Shown: positions 1 to 8,186 of the stretch, piece by piece
How positions within the stretch are numbered: position 1 is the stretch's first letter
How the letters are laid out: the number at the start of each line of letters is the position of its first letter
Assembly: GCA_013288685.1 (NCBI GenBank)
Contig: JABDBM010000013.1
Coordinates: 1-64,000 of the forward strand
Direction: 5' to 3'
DNA: 64,000 nucleotides
Source: Bacteroidota bacterium
GTDB lineage: Bacteria > Bacteroidota > Bacteroidia > Sphingobacteriales > Sphingobacteriaceae
Position numbers and translations under genes: made by a program
The notes under the pieces: generated by a model
What the model was told of the DNA's origin: nothing
Seen by the model: the letters and a program-made list of their open reading frames with translations, nothing else
Databases searched by the model: none

Positions 1-1
1 G

Positions 2-571
2 GGTATTGGTTTGGGCATGATTGTAAACGGCGAAATATTTCGTGGCCGCAACGGATTTGCGGGCGAGTTCAGCCATATCCCGTTATCCGAAAATGGATCG
101 CTTTGTAGCTGTGGCAAACGGGGCTGCCTTGAAGCCGAAGCATCAATGCTGGTGGTTTCAAAAAGGGCAATTGCCGGAATTGAAGAAGGCCGCATTACCA
201 GCATGAAACAAATTGACGAAGCGCACTCCAAACAAATGGCCGATGCCATAATGGAAGCCGCCAATAATGGCGACCAGTTTGCAATTGAGCTATTTTCCGA
301 TTCGGCGTATAAAATTGGCAAAGCGCTGGCTATCCTCATCCATATCATGAACCCGCAGGCAATTGTGCTAAGCGGCCGTGGCGCAAAAGTTGGGAAAATA
401 CTAATGGCCCCCATTCAGCAGGCACTGCATAAATATTGTATCCCCCGCCTATCGAAAGGTACCGAGCTGCTGATATCCGACTTAGGCTTTGATGCCGAGC
501 TGATTGGCGCATCCGTGCTGGTGATGGAGAATTTTGACAAAGAAATAAAAGCACAGGCTGTAAATGCTTAA
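2..571 (+). CDS. ROK family protein, C-terminal part (5' end outside window)
   Basis: The reading frame is open from the first base; codons before the first possible start read Gly-Ile-Gly, so the true start lies outside the window. The visible 189 residues are the C-terminal part of a ROK protein, a family of sugar kinases and NagC/XylR-type sugar-responsive repressors. The zinc-binding ROK signature CSCGKRGCLE is present about 35 residues in, preceded by GFAGEFSHIPL, which carries the conserved Glu-x-x-His. The long helical insert after the signature resembles ROK regulators more than glucokinases, but an N-terminal HTH cannot be seen. It sits just before a DUF1801 gene (gap 5 bases), which may be cotranscribed. 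Family call sure; regulator versus kinase unsure. Confidence 0.85.
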   Translation, partial: GIGLGMIVNGEIFRGRNGFAGEFSHIPLSENGSLCSCGKRGCLEAEASMLVVSKRAIAGIEEGRITSMKQIDEAHSKQMADAIMEAANNGDQFAIELFSDSAYKIGKALAILIHIMNPQAIVLSGRGAKVGKILMAPIQQALHKYCIPRLSKGTELLISDLGFDAELIGASVLVMENFDKEIKAQAVNA

Positions 572-576
572 ACCCA

Positions 577-939
577 ATGCTTCGCGAAATTGACCTTTTC
601 TTTATCCAAAAAGAAGAACCTTTAAAAGGCAGCCTGCTATTTTTAAGGGAGCTTATATTGGGATATGATAGCAACATTACCGAAGCCTGGAAATACAAAA
701 TACCTTTTTACTGCTATAAAGGCAAAATGTTTTGTTACCTGTGGGTAAATAAAAAAACACGTCAACCCTATATCGGGATTGTAGAAGGGCGAAAAATTGA
801 GCATCCGTTATTAATCATTGCAAAACGTTCGCGGATGAAGATAATGCAGTTGGACGCCGGGCAAGATATGCCGCTGGATAATATTGGGGAAATATTGGGG
901 TTGGCGATGGAGGTACATGATAAAGCCGGCAAATTTTAA
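577..939 (+). CDS. DUF1801 (YdhG-like) domain protein
   Basis: A 120-residue soluble protein matching the small DUF1801/YdhG fold: the central WKYKIPFYCYKGKMFCYLW segment and the following IGIVEGRKIEHP are typical. Members are small cytosolic proteins of unknown biochemical role. No signal peptide or membrane segment is visible. The ATG is only 5 bases after the ROK stop codon, so the two are probably cotranscribed; a functional link is not implied. A long palindrome follows directly and probably ends the transcript. Confidence 0.75.
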   Translation: MLREIDLFFIQKEEPLKGSLLFLRELILGYDSNITEAWKYKIPFYCYKGKMFCYLWVNKKTRQPYIGIVEGRKIEHPLLIIAKRSRMKIMQLDAGQDMPLDNIGEILGLAMEVHDKAGKF

Positions 940-955
940 CCATCTCCTCCCCAAA

Positions 956-1053
956 TGTCATTTCGAGCGCAGCGAGAAAACTTTACAAACATACTTAATG
1001 GACATGCATAGCGCTTAAGTATGTTTGTAAAGTTTTCTCACTTCGAAATGACA
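956..1053. repeat. Long imperfect palindrome, TGTCATTTCGA family
   Basis: The left arm begins TGTCATTTCGA at 956 and continues to CATACTTAA near 998. The right arm begins TTAAGTATG at 1015 and ends GAAATGACA at 1053. The inner 25 bases of each arm pair perfectly; the outer parts pair with a few extra bases on the left. A relative with the same ends lies at 51531-51629. It sits after the DUF1801 stop codon and could terminate transcription, though it lacks a clean T tract. Confidence 0.85.
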
Positions 1054-1138
1054 TAGTTTTTTAATTTTAACGCGATGACTTCAAACCTTCATTATAAGGA
1101 GCAACCACACTGGATACAATTTATAACACCATTAAATC

Positions 1139-1600
1139 ATGATCACTTGGAAAGACATATTTTTAAGAGCGCTCTTAGCTATCGGAGCTTGTATAATTTT
1201 AAGTGTTATTTTCGGAATTAGCTTTGTTCAGTCCAACGTACTCATATGGTTTTTAATAATTATAACGATTGGTGCTTTTTACACAATTACCCGCAAGAAA
1301 GTAAAGGATAAATCGCGAATCAGTGATCTCATCAAACCCGATTTAGCCGCCTTGAATTATACCATACTTTCAGAACGGCCTTTAACTATAAAAGAAGAAT
1401 ATGAAAATTATGAACTCGATTTTGGCCCTTTTGTAAACGGGTTATCGATTAACAGGTTCAGATATAAAAACCAAATGAAAAGACTTTTTGTAGTAAGAAA
1501 TGAAAAAGGCCACGATTTCGAACTGATCATCACTATAATTCAAACCTGGCGCAATAAAATTAGGTACCGAATTGAAAGCACATCACGCATCAGAAATTAA
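1139..1600 (+). CDS. Small membrane protein of unknown function
   Basis: A 153-residue protein with two hydrophobic helices in the first 50 residues (about 8-29 and 33-50), followed by a charged stretch ITRKKVKDKSR and a soluble C-terminal domain of about 100 residues. This suggests an inner-membrane anchor with a cytoplasmic domain. I recognise no family. It is followed after 3 bases by a GNAT acetyltransferase gene, so the two are probably cotranscribed. The coding region is more AT-rich than the genes around it. Confidence 0.65.
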   Translation: MITWKDIFLRALLAIGACIILSVIFGISFVQSNVLIWFLIIITIGAFYTITRKKVKDKSRISDLIKPDLAALNYTILSERPLTIKEEYENYELDFGPFVNGLSINRFRYKNQMKRLFVVRNEKGHDFELIITIIQTWRNKIRYRIESTSRIRN

Positions 1601-1603
1601 CCC

Positions 1604-2065
1604 ATGCAAATAAAAAGAATAACCCTCGCCGATTACCAACAGGTAACAACCTTATTCGATAGATACCGCACATTTTACAAACAACCATCAGATATCGGCT
1701 TAGCCGAAAACTTTATAAAAGAACGGTTGGAAAATAACGAATCAGTAATTTTTGTGGCTTTCGCCGATAAAAACGGGGAAGCAGTTCCGGCTGGGTTTAC
1801 GCAGTTGTATCCACTGATATCATCCGTGAGGGCACAAAAAAACTGGCTTTTGAACGATTTGTATGTAGACGCTGCTTATCGCAAACAGGGGATCGGCGAA
1901 GCATTATTAAAAGCCGCTGCGGATTTTGGCCGCAGCCAAAACGCTAAATATGTAAAACTGGAAACGGCCATGGATAATTATACGGCCCAACGCTTATACG
2001 AAAGCACCGGTTTTAAAAAGCAGGAAGCGGATAATGCCTTTTTTACCTACCGTATAGACGTATAA
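1604..2065 (+). CDS. GNAT family N-acetyltransferase
   Basis: A 153-residue single-domain GNAT. The acetyl-CoA pyrophosphate loop is visible as RKQGIGEAL (about residues 98-106), preceded by the beta-4 strand LNDLYVDAAY. Motif B follows in VKLETAMDNYTAQRLYESTGF, whose YESTGF ending is characteristic. Such enzymes transfer acetyl from acetyl-CoA to an amine of a small molecule or protein; the substrate cannot be read from the sequence. It starts 3 bases after the small membrane protein gene. Confidence 0.85.
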   Translation: MQIKRITLADYQQVTTLFDRYRTFYKQPSDIGLAENFIKERLENNESVIFVAFADKNGEAVPAGFTQLYPLISSVRAQKNWLLNDLYVDAAYRKQGIGEALLKAAADFGRSQNAKYVKLETAMDNYTAQRLYESTGFKKQEADNAFFTYRIDV

Positions 2066-2070
2066 AGTAA

Positions 2071-2078
2071 TATCTTCG
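2071..2078 (+). promoter_or_regulatory. Possible Bacteroidota -7 box (TATCTTCG)
   Basis: TATCTTCG resembles the Bacteroidota -7 element TAnnTTTG with one difference and lies 28 bases before the HAD gene start. No convincing -33 TTTG is seen, so support is limited. Confidence 0.35.
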
Positions 2079-2105
2079 CGTCTTTAGAAATTAAAACGCA
2101 CAACA

Positions 2106-2738
2106 ATGCAAAAACCCGATAGCCTTATATTCGACATGGACGGTACCTTATGGGATGCGGTAGATACCTATGCCGAATCGTGGAACCTTGTATTCAAAGA
2201 TCTTGGTATTGATAAGAAAGTAGACCGCGAGCAAATTGGTGCACTGGTAGGTTTGGAAGGTAAAAAGGTTACTGCCCTGATCATGCCAGATTTTGATGAA
2301 GACAAACGTAAAATGGTTTACGATGCTGTTACCGAGAAACGCCGCCAGATATTGCCCGAATACGGGGGCATATTGTATGAAGGCGTTAGTGAGGGTTTAA
2401 AGCAACTGGCTCAAAATTATCAGCTGTTTATTTTAAGCAACTGCGGCAAAGGAATCATCAGACTGTTTATTGACTGGGCCGGTATTGATGAACATATTAC
2501 CGACGAACTGACCCACGGAGTAAACTTTATGCCCAAAAACCACAATATTAAACTACTGATGGAAAAGCATGGGCTTAAAACCCCGGTGTACATTGGCGAT
2601 ACAGCCGGCGATGGAAGCGAAAGCCGCGCAGCTGGCATTCCGTTTGTATTTGTAAGTTACGGCTTTGGCAAAACAGATGATTACGATTTGAAGTTTGACG
2701 ATTTTGGATCGTTGACGGATTATTTTATGGGCCTGTAG
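2106..2738 (+). CDS. HAD-superfamily phosphatase
   Basis: A 210-residue HAD hydrolase of the phosphoglycolate-phosphatase/beta-phosphoglucomutase type. Motif I is FDMDGTLWD (nucleophile Asp10, acid Asp12). Motif II is the Ser in ILSNCGKG (about residue 115). Motif III/IV is VYIGDTAGDGSES with the Mg-binding Asp pair. The helical cap lies between motifs I and II. It is cytosolic and probably dephosphorylates a small phosphorylated metabolite; the substrate is not evident. It follows the GNAT gene with its own possible promoter and is followed by a short palindrome. Confidence 0.85.
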   Translation: MQKPDSLIFDMDGTLWDAVDTYAESWNLVFKDLGIDKKVDREQIGALVGLEGKKVTALIMPDFDEDKRKMVYDAVTEKRRQILPEYGGILYEGVSEGLKQLAQNYQLFILSNCGKGIIRLFIDWAGIDEHITDELTHGVNFMPKNHNIKLLMEKHGLKTPVYIGDTAGDGSESRAAGIPFVFVSYGFGKTDDYDLKFDDFGSLTDYFMGL

Positions 2739-2755
2739 TGCCCTGTTCCTCCCCT

Positions 2756-2790
2756 AAACTTAGGAAGTCTTGAAGACTTCGTAAGTTTTT
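2756..2790. repeat. Short palindrome of the CTTACGAAG family, terminator-like
   Basis: The arms AACTTAGGAAGTCTT and AAGACTTCGTAAGTT pair with one mismatch around a single G, and a T run follows on the plus strand. It lies between the convergent HAD and outer-membrane-type genes. Related copies occur at 4148-4180, 8138-8170 and 30911-30936. Confidence 0.8.
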
Positions 2791-2799
2791 GCCGGATGC

Positions 2800-3441
2800 C
2801 TAATTGTCACTCACAATAGCTGCTTTTTTGCGCTGAATATTCACGCTGTGTTTTTTCAGAAAATTATAGGTTACGCTAAATCCCATATATTGCGTGCTGC
2901 GGCTGCTGTTAGTGCCATCGAAAAAATAGTAGCCTTGCACTACTGCGACCGCTACAATTTCCGAAATATTAAAATTGATGCTATTGCAAATTTCAGTCAT
3001 CAAACCCTGTTTGGCTTTAAAAATGTAGCCGCCGCCTAAACAAAGCGCTTCGGCAAAGCGGCCTTTGGAGAAAACGTTTATGGTTGGCCTGAACTCGATA
3101 TACCGGGTACTATCACCCCCGGGGCCGATAGAATTGGTACGGCCGGCTGCCAGGCCAATATCAAAAATGCCATAGGTGCGCCCAAATTCAACAGCCGGCG
3201 AAAACCTTTTGGCAGCCCCGCCCTTAGCGTTTACGAAAACATCGGTAATTACAGATAAATAAAAATAACGCGGTTCCTTGTTTTCTTTCGACGTATCCTT
3301 TTCAATAACGGTATCCTTTCCTGCTACGGTTTTTGCGGAGCCATGGAACAAAGCTTTCGACATATTAGGAACAACGTTGGCATTTTGACCAAATGAAGCT
3401 ATTGTGGTAATCAGCAAGACAGTAGTAAGTAATATTTTCAT
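2800..3441 (-). CDS. Exported protein, probably a small outer-membrane beta-barrel
   Basis: About 213 residues from the ATG at 3441, chosen over an in-frame start 15 bases upstream because it opens directly with the signal peptide (MKILLTTVLLITTIASFGQ). After a linker of about 45 residues comes a run of alternating polar and hydrophobic strands (YFYLSVITDVFVNAKGG, AVEFGRTYGIFDIGLAAGR, IEFRPTINVF, ALCLGGGYIFK) and a final GFSVTYNFL. This pattern suggests a small periplasmic or outer-membrane barrel. No named family is recognised. A monocistronic unit is likely. Confidence 0.6.
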   Translation of the reverse strand: MKILLTTVLLITTIASFGQNANVVPNMSKALFHGSAKTVAGKDTVIEKDTSKENKEPRYFYLSVITDVFVNAKGGAAKRFSPAVEFGRTYGIFDIGLAAGRTNSIGPGGDSTRYIEFRPTINVFSKGRFAEALCLGGGYIFKAKQGLMTEICNSINFNISEIVAVAVVQGYYFFDGTNSSRSTQYMGFSVTYNFLKKHSVNIQRKKAAIVSDN

Positions 3442-3614
3442 GTAAGGGTTAAGCAATTATTCGAAAAAATGTTTTACCGGATGCAATCAGAGGTTCAAAA
3501 ACATTCCAACCTTAAAACATTTCAACTTTATAAAAAAAGAAAAAAAACCTACTGACATAGGGCTGTCATTAGCCTGTTGTTTATTTGTATCACAAACAAA
3601 AAAACAATACAATT

Positions 3615-4115
3615 ATGAAAACTATCCCCATGTTATTAAAAGAAATGGAGCAGGAAGCCGAAACTACCCGCAAAATGCTGGCACGCGTACCCAATGATAA
3701 GTTCGACTGGCAACCCCATCCTAAAAGCATGACCATTCGCCGACTGGCAACACATGTTGCCGAAATACCAGGATGGGTTGCAATGGCGCTTACTACCAAC
3801 GAACTTGATTTTGCCAACAACACTTTCCAAAAACCCTTATTAAACAATACTGCCGAGGTACTGGAGAGTTTCGAACAATCATTAGCCCAAGGCGAGGCCG
3901 AACTTGCCAAGACCAACGAAGAAGAGCTATTAAAAAACTGGACTTTGCGCACCGGCGACCAAATTCACAGTGTACGTCCAAAAGTGGAAGTAATCCGTAT
4001 GGCGTTTAGCCAGACGGTACACCACCGGGCGCAGTTAGGCGTGTTTTTACGTTTGCTGGAGGTGCCTATCCCTGGCAGTTACGGGCCAAGCGCTGATGAA
4101 AACCCGTTTAACTAA
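3615..4115 (+). CDS. DinB/YfiT-like metalloprotein
   Basis: A 166-residue four-helix-bundle protein of the DinB superfamily. I use the ATG at 3615 (MKTIPMLLKEMEQE); the frame extends 30 bases upstream only to a TTG. The three likely metal ligands are visible: the His in RLATHVAEIPGW and the two in SQTVHHRAQLGVFLRLL. Relatives include bacillithiol and mycothiol transferases and damage-inducible proteins; the reaction here is unknown. The ending VPIPGSYGPSADE is common in this family in Bacteroidota. Confidence 0.85.
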   Translation: MKTIPMLLKEMEQEAETTRKMLARVPNDKFDWQPHPKSMTIRRLATHVAEIPGWVAMALTTNELDFANNTFQKPLLNNTAEVLESFEQSLAQGEAELAKTNEEELLKNWTLRTGDQIHSVRPKVEVIRMAFSQTVHHRAQLGVFLRLLEVPIPGSYGPSADENPFN

Positions 4116-4147
4116 TTTAGTATTTTGCGAAAAACTTTGCCGGGCAA

Positions 4148-4180
4148 AAATTTACGAAGTCTTTAAGACTTCGTAAATTT
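4148..4180. repeat. Perfect 16-bp-arm palindrome, CTTACGAAG family
   Basis: The two arms, AAATTTACGAAGTCTT and its exact complement, flank a single T. This is the cleanest copy of the family. It lies between the DinB and Cdd1-like genes, both on the plus strand, and may terminate transcription of the first. Confidence 0.9.
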
Positions 4181-4203
4181 GGCTTTGGCCCCAGTACAAT
4201 ATC

Positions 4204-4683
4204 ATGAAAACTATAAAACTCAATCTTTCTGATACAGAAAAACAGCAACTCAAAAAAAACGGCCTTAAAGTAACCCGGCTAAGTGAATTTGCTGCTGATG
4301 AAATAGCTGTTTTATTAAATACGCATCCGCAAAGGGCAAAAGAATTATTTGCATTGGTCACTTTTCAGGCTATCCCATCTATCGGACCTAAGTTTGCTTA
4401 CGACCTGATGGCCGTTGAGTGTTACACCCTTGATGACGTGCGCGATAAAAATGGTCCGGAGTTATTTAACGAACTGGAACGCAAACAAGGTTTTTGGACA
4501 GATCCCTGTGTGGAAGACCAATTTTGGCTGGTTGTAGATTATGCAAAAAATGGCCCGCATAATAAAAACTGGTGGGATTTTACCGTCGATAGAAAAGCAT
4601 ACAGAACTCAGCACGGATATCCGGCGGACAGGCCTGCGACCGCCTGGCATCAGTTAGTCTCAAGTCTATTGTCGGCAGTGTGA
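4204..4683 (+). CDS. Cdd1-like helix-hairpin-helix protein
   Basis: A 159-residue protein with a helix-hairpin-helix at about residues 55-85 (FQAIPSIGPKFAYDLMAVECYTLDDVR) and then the conserved block ERKQGFWTDPCVEDQFWLVVDYA, followed by NKNWWDFT. This order matches the Cdd1 family (called 'pathogenicity locus'). Its role is unknown; the hairpin suggests nucleic acid binding. The C-terminal 25 residues extend past the usual family end. It is convergent with the next gene. Confidence 0.75.
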   Translation: MKTIKLNLSDTEKQQLKKNGLKVTRLSEFAADEIAVLLNTHPQRAKELFALVTFQAIPSIGPKFAYDLMAVECYTLDDVRDKNGPELFNELERKQGFWTDPCVEDQFWLVVDYAKNGPHNKNWWDFTVDRKAYRTQHGYPADRPATAWHQLVSSLLSAV

Positions 4684-4733
4684 AGTCTTAATTGTTTTTT
4701 ACTCAGGACTTCAGACGCTCGACTTAAGACTAT
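4684..4733. repeat. Intergenic hairpin, ACTTAAGAC word family
   Basis: GAAGTCTTAA at 4682-4691 is echoed by GGACTTCAGACG and complemented by CTTAAGAC near 4723. It separates convergent genes and probably serves as a shared terminator. Related word use occurs at 48470-48500 and 52753-52783. Confidence 0.55.
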
Positions 4734-5032
4734 AACGCAACCCCTTCAATTAAAACTATTCGTTCAACCGAATTGTTTTTCATCGCCATAAATGCCTGTC
4801 GATTTGGGTCTCGGGCGTAGCCTTCAAAATCGGCTTTGCTGCCAAAGGTTACTAAATGTATTTCGTAAGGCAGTTGCTGGCTGGCTTCAATAACGGCATT
4901 TTTATCGGGCCGCAGCCTGTAAACCAATTCGCCGTTATGACCTTTTAAAAGCGGCAACACTTTGTCTTCAAACGCGTGAAATTCCTGCTCGCAGCCGGGC
5001 TTTATAAAAATAAGTTGTGTGTAATAGATCAT
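4730..5032 (-). CDS. DUF1330-like dimeric alpha/beta-barrel protein
   Basis: A 100-residue protein with the ferredoxin-like pattern of small dimeric alpha/beta-barrel proteins: an opening strand IYYTQLIFIKPGCEQEFHAFEDKVLPLL, a central LPYEIHLVTFGSKADFEGYARDPNRQAF and a closing strand. The phrase F-x-S-x-A-D-F-E-x-Y-x-x-D-P-x-R is typical of DUF1330/EthD-like members. No catalytic function is assignable. It is cytosolic and probably monocistronic, with its 5' end facing a palindrome. Confidence 0.6.
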   Translation of the reverse strand: MIYYTQLIFIKPGCEQEFHAFEDKVLPLLKGHNGELVYRLRPDKNAVIEASQQLPYEIHLVTFGSKADFEGYARDPNRQAFMAMKNNSVERIVLIEGVAL

Positions 5033-5087
5033 CCTGCCAATGTTAGAAATCGTTTAAACTCGTTGAAAGTTTTATAAATTTATTAAA

Positions 5088-5176
5088 CACAAATTATCAC
5101 GAATTAATCGAATTTCACGAATCAAATCGAAAAAATTCGTGAAATTCGATTAATTGGTCGTCAATTCGTGTTATTT
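5088..5176. repeat. Palindrome of the CACGAATT word family
   Basis: AATTAATCGAATTTCACGAAT near 5101 pairs with ATTCGTGAAATTCGATTAATT near 5134-5154, with outer AAATTATCACG and CGTGTTATTT segments extending the stem imperfectly. A relative built from the same word lies between panB and carA (50161-50275). It sits between two minus-strand genes. Confidence 0.85.
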
Positions 5177-5200
5177 TCCTCTTTATTGTTTCAACCAATT

Positions 5201-6673
5201 TTATGCGGTTAATGGTAAACTGAAATAAAAAACAGAACCCTCGCCTTCCCGGCTTTCCACCCATATCTTCCCTTTGTGTCGTTGAATTATCTCGCTCGCC
5301 AGGTAAAGTCCAATGCCAAAACCAGATATATTTTTCATCCTGTCGTTTTCAACCCTGTAAAAACGCTGAAAAAGCTTTTCCTGGTCTTTTAGCTTAATGC
5401 CTATGCCTTCGTCCTTAACAGAAACCTGCAGGTTGCTATCTATGTTTTTGCTTTCAATGGTTATCCGCGTCCCTCTATCCGAATATTTAATGGCATTACT
5501 TATAAAATTACCTATTACCTGGCTAATTTTTTCCTTGTCGGCGTGTATAATAATCTCCTCTGTTGGTTCAAAAATAATGATATGACTTGGCCCCATAAGC
5601 CTCGCTTCGCCAATATTATCATTAATCAGCTTATTAATTCTAAAATCCCTGGTTCTCAGCTGCAACTTTCCCGACTCGAGTCTCGACAGATCCAAAAATC
5701 CATGTATCAAATCGGTCATCCTGTTTACCTGGTAATTGGCCTTGGCCAGCGCATTAATTACAAAACTATCGTTGTCTGCGCTCAGTTTTTTTGCCAGCAA
5801 CTGAATATAAGCTTTAAGCGATGTAAGCGGTGTTTTCAACTCATGGCTCGCCATCGCAATAAAATCATTTTTCCTTATCTCGTCGCGCTTACTTTCGGTT
5901 ATATCCAGTATGGTACCCAGCATTCGTACCGGCCTTTTATTTTCGTTGGTCAACACCACGCCCTGGGTTTTAATCCAGTGCAGCGACCCATCGGGCCAGT
6001 TTATCCTTACCTCGTATAAATAATGGCCTGTTGCCAATGCGTTGTGATAGGCTTTTATCACAATGTTTTCCATATCGTCGGCGTTTACCTGCCCGCGTAT
6101 GCCCGCAAGCGTAATCTCCATTTCCGCAGGGTGGCCAAAAATTTCGGCCAAGCGGGGCGAATAAATAAACGTTTGATCTGCCAGCCCCAAATCCCAGGTT
6201 GCCAGCTCTGTAGCTTCTGCGGCCAACCGTAAACGGTTCTCACTCTCCAGCGCGGCTTCCTTTGCTTTTACCTCGCCGCTAATGTCAACAACTGTATTTA
6301 AAATATAGGCTACTTTGTTTTCGGCATCAAAAATGGGCGTATTACAGCAACTCCAGTACCGCACCTCGCGGGTTTGCGTTGCCGCGTTCAATACATCAAA
6401 ACGGTAAGTGGGTACATCAATAGTTTGCCCCGTGTGTACTACTTTAGCAAATACGTTGCGCGCATTGGTATCTTCATCAAACCCGGTGTCGTCAGGGAAT
6501 GCTTCAAAAAAACCTTTCCCTACCAAACCTTCTCTTGTACTGGAGGTGATACATAAATAGGAATCGCTTACGGCTACTACCGTAAAATGCGGTATATCAG
6601 CCTTAACCAATAGCGAACCAGGCGATTTTTCAAATATAATCTGAAAGATATCTTCGGGTAATACTGGCATCAT
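5201..6673 (-). CDS. PAS-PAS sensor histidine kinase
   Basis: A 490-residue soluble kinase without membrane helices. An N-terminal PAS domain spans about residues 10-135, a PAS/PAC domain about 145-265 (ending RMLGTILDITESKR), the HisKA dimerisation helix about 268-335 with phospho-acceptor His277 in ASHELKTPLTSLKAY, and the HATPase about 375-487. The N box (GNFISNAIKYSD), G1 (DEGIGI), F box (FQRFYR) and G2 (GFGIGLYLASEI) are all intact. No response regulator is adjacent. The input is probably a cytosolic signal sensed by the PAS domains. It is divergent from the Nramp-like gene, with about 165 bases between the starts. Confidence 0.9.
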   Translation of the reverse strand: MMPVLPEDIFQIIFEKSPGSLLVKADIPHFTVVAVSDSYLCITSSTREGLVGKGFFEAFPDDTGFDEDTNARNVFAKVVHTGQTIDVPTYRFDVLNAATQTREVRYWSCCNTPIFDAENKVAYILNTVVDISGEVKAKEAALESENRLRLAAEATELATWDLGLADQTFIYSPRLAEIFGHPAEMEITLAGIRGQVNADDMENIVIKAYHNALATGHYLYEVRINWPDGSLHWIKTQGVVLTNENKRPVRMLGTILDITESKRDEIRKNDFIAMASHELKTPLTSLKAYIQLLAKKLSADNDSFVINALAKANYQVNRMTDLIHGFLDLSRLESGKLQLRTRDFRINKLINDNIGEARLMGPSHIIIFEPTEEIIIHADKEKISQVIGNFISNAIKYSDRGTRITIESKNIDSNLQVSVKDEGIGIKLKDQEKLFQRFYRVENDRMKNISGFGIGLYLASEIIQRHKGKIWVESREGEGSVFYFSLPLTA

Positions 6674-6837
6674 ATCGGCTTAAATGGGTGATGTATAAAT
6701 GTTTTACGCAATAATAATACGTTTGTTTTGACTTATTCGGATTTTTTAAACTATTGTTTGTTTTTAACAATGTTAAAGCGCGCTCATCGTTTCGGCTGTT
6801 CGATTTTTTTGCCTTATATTCAACCAACCAAATTGAT

Positions 6838-8130
6838 ATGAAAAGACGCACAGAATTTAACGCAAAAATTAAAGGCTTTTGGAGAATACTGGGGCCCGGC
6901 CTTGTCACCGGTGCAGCCGATGATGATCCCTCAGGCATTGCTACCTATTCGCAAACAGGCGCACAATTTGGCTACGGGCAGTTGTGGACGGCGCTCTACA
7001 TGCTTCCGCTAATGACTGCCGTGCAGGAGACCTGTGCCCGTATAGGGCTGGTAACAGGCAAGGGCATCACTACCATTGTAAAGGAACAATACAGCCGAAC
7101 GGTTTTGTATTCGGTAGTTGGCCTGGTAGTTATAGCAAATACCATCAATATCGGCGCCGACCTGGGCGCTATGGCCTCGGCCGCGCAACTGCTGGTGCCA
7201 GTACCTTTTCTGGCACTAACACTGTTGTTTACCACCATTATTTTGTTGCTGGAGGTATTTACTAATTACAAAGTTTATTCAAAAATTTTAAAATGGCTGG
7301 CTATAACCCTGCTCGCTTATCCTATAACAGTTTTTATTGTAAACCAACCCTGGGGCACCGTTTTAAAAGCAACAGTGGTGCCGCATTTCGAATTATCATT
7401 CGCCTTCTTTTTTATAATAACAGGGGTTTTGGGTACCACTATTTCACCCTACATGTTTTTTTGGGAAGCCTCGCAGGAAGTAGAAGAAGACCAGGAAAAA
7501 CACTTACTCACCAAAGGAAAACCTTTGATTAGTTGGATGAGTGTGCGCCGTATGCGTTTGGATAACACCTTTGGAATGATATTTTCTGAATTTGCCACCT
7601 GGAGCATTATTGTGGTTGGTGCAACCGTTTTGCATAACAGCGGTGTACACGATGTAAAAACCGCTGCCGATGCGGCAAAGGCGCTGGAACCGCTTGTACA
7701 CAGTTTCCCTCATGCTGGCTTATTGTCCAAACTGATATTTTCCATTGGCATCATCGGATTAGGGATGCTGGCTATCCCGGTGTTGTCCGGTTCGGCGGCA
7801 TATTCGTTTGCCGAAGCATTTAACTGGAACGCAAGTTTAAACCTGAAGCTCAAAAAAGCGCCTGGCTTTTACGCTGTGATTATTGCAGCTACCATTGTAG
7901 GGCTAATTCTCAACTTTATAGGCGTCGATCCGGTAAAGGCGCTGGTATATGCTGCAGTATTAAATGGCGTAGCCGCCGTTCCGCTATTGTTGCTGGTGCT
8001 TAAAATTTCAAGTGATGAAAAAATAATGGGCGAATTTAAAAGCGGGCCATTTTCGAAAACTATACTTTGGATTACTTTTATTGCGATGGGCGCCGCCGCG
8101 GTGGGTATGTTTTATACCATTTTGAGGTAG
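6838..8130 (+). CDS. Nramp-family metal ion transporter (variant metal site)
   Basis: A 430-residue protein from the ATG at 6838 (MKRRTEFNAKIKG), about 11 membrane helices. The frame extends upstream to 6754, but that part lacks family similarity. The opening LGPGLVTGAADDDPSGIATYSQTG matches helix 1 of SLC11/Nramp proteins, proton-coupled importers of Mn2+, Fe2+ or Mg2+. The usual helix-1 DPGN is DPSG (Asp30-Gly33), and the helix-6 Met-Pro-His is replaced by TTISPY (200-205) within GTTISPYMFFWEASQEVEED. This places it in a divergent branch, and its substrate should not be assumed to be Mn2+. It is divergent from the histidine kinase. Confidence 0.85.
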   Translation: MKRRTEFNAKIKGFWRILGPGLVTGAADDDPSGIATYSQTGAQFGYGQLWTALYMLPLMTAVQETCARIGLVTGKGITTIVKEQYSRTVLYSVVGLVVIANTINIGADLGAMASAAQLLVPVPFLALTLLFTTIILLLEVFTNYKVYSKILKWLAITLLAYPITVFIVNQPWGTVLKATVVPHFELSFAFFFIITGVLGTTISPYMFFWEASQEVEEDQEKHLLTKGKPLISWMSVRRMRLDNTFGMIFSEFATWSIIVVGATVLHNSGVHDVKTAADAAKALEPLVHSFPHAGLLSKLIFSIGIIGLGMLAIPVLSGSAAYSFAEAFNWNASLNLKLKKAPGFYAVIIAATIVGLILNFIGVDPVKALVYAAVLNGVAAVPLLLLVLKISSDEKIMGEFKSGPFSKTILWITFIAMGAAAVGMFYTILR

Positions 8131-8137
8131 GAGTTAG

Positions 8138-8170
8138 AAACTTCTGAAGTTTTGAAAACTTCGGAAGTTT
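8138..8170. repeat. Palindrome, CTTACGAAG-like family
   Basis: The arms AAACTTCTGAAGTTTT and AAAACTTCGGAAGTTT flank one G with a single mismatch. It separates the Nramp-like gene from the convergent DUF2063 gene and could end both transcripts. Confidence 0.8.
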
Positions 8171-8186
8171 GCCGGGATGATGCGAT

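Noticed and set aside
5543..6019. 158-residue plus-strand frame inside the histidine kinase gene
   Set aside because: It is antisense to an intact kinase with all motifs, so it is a shadow frame.
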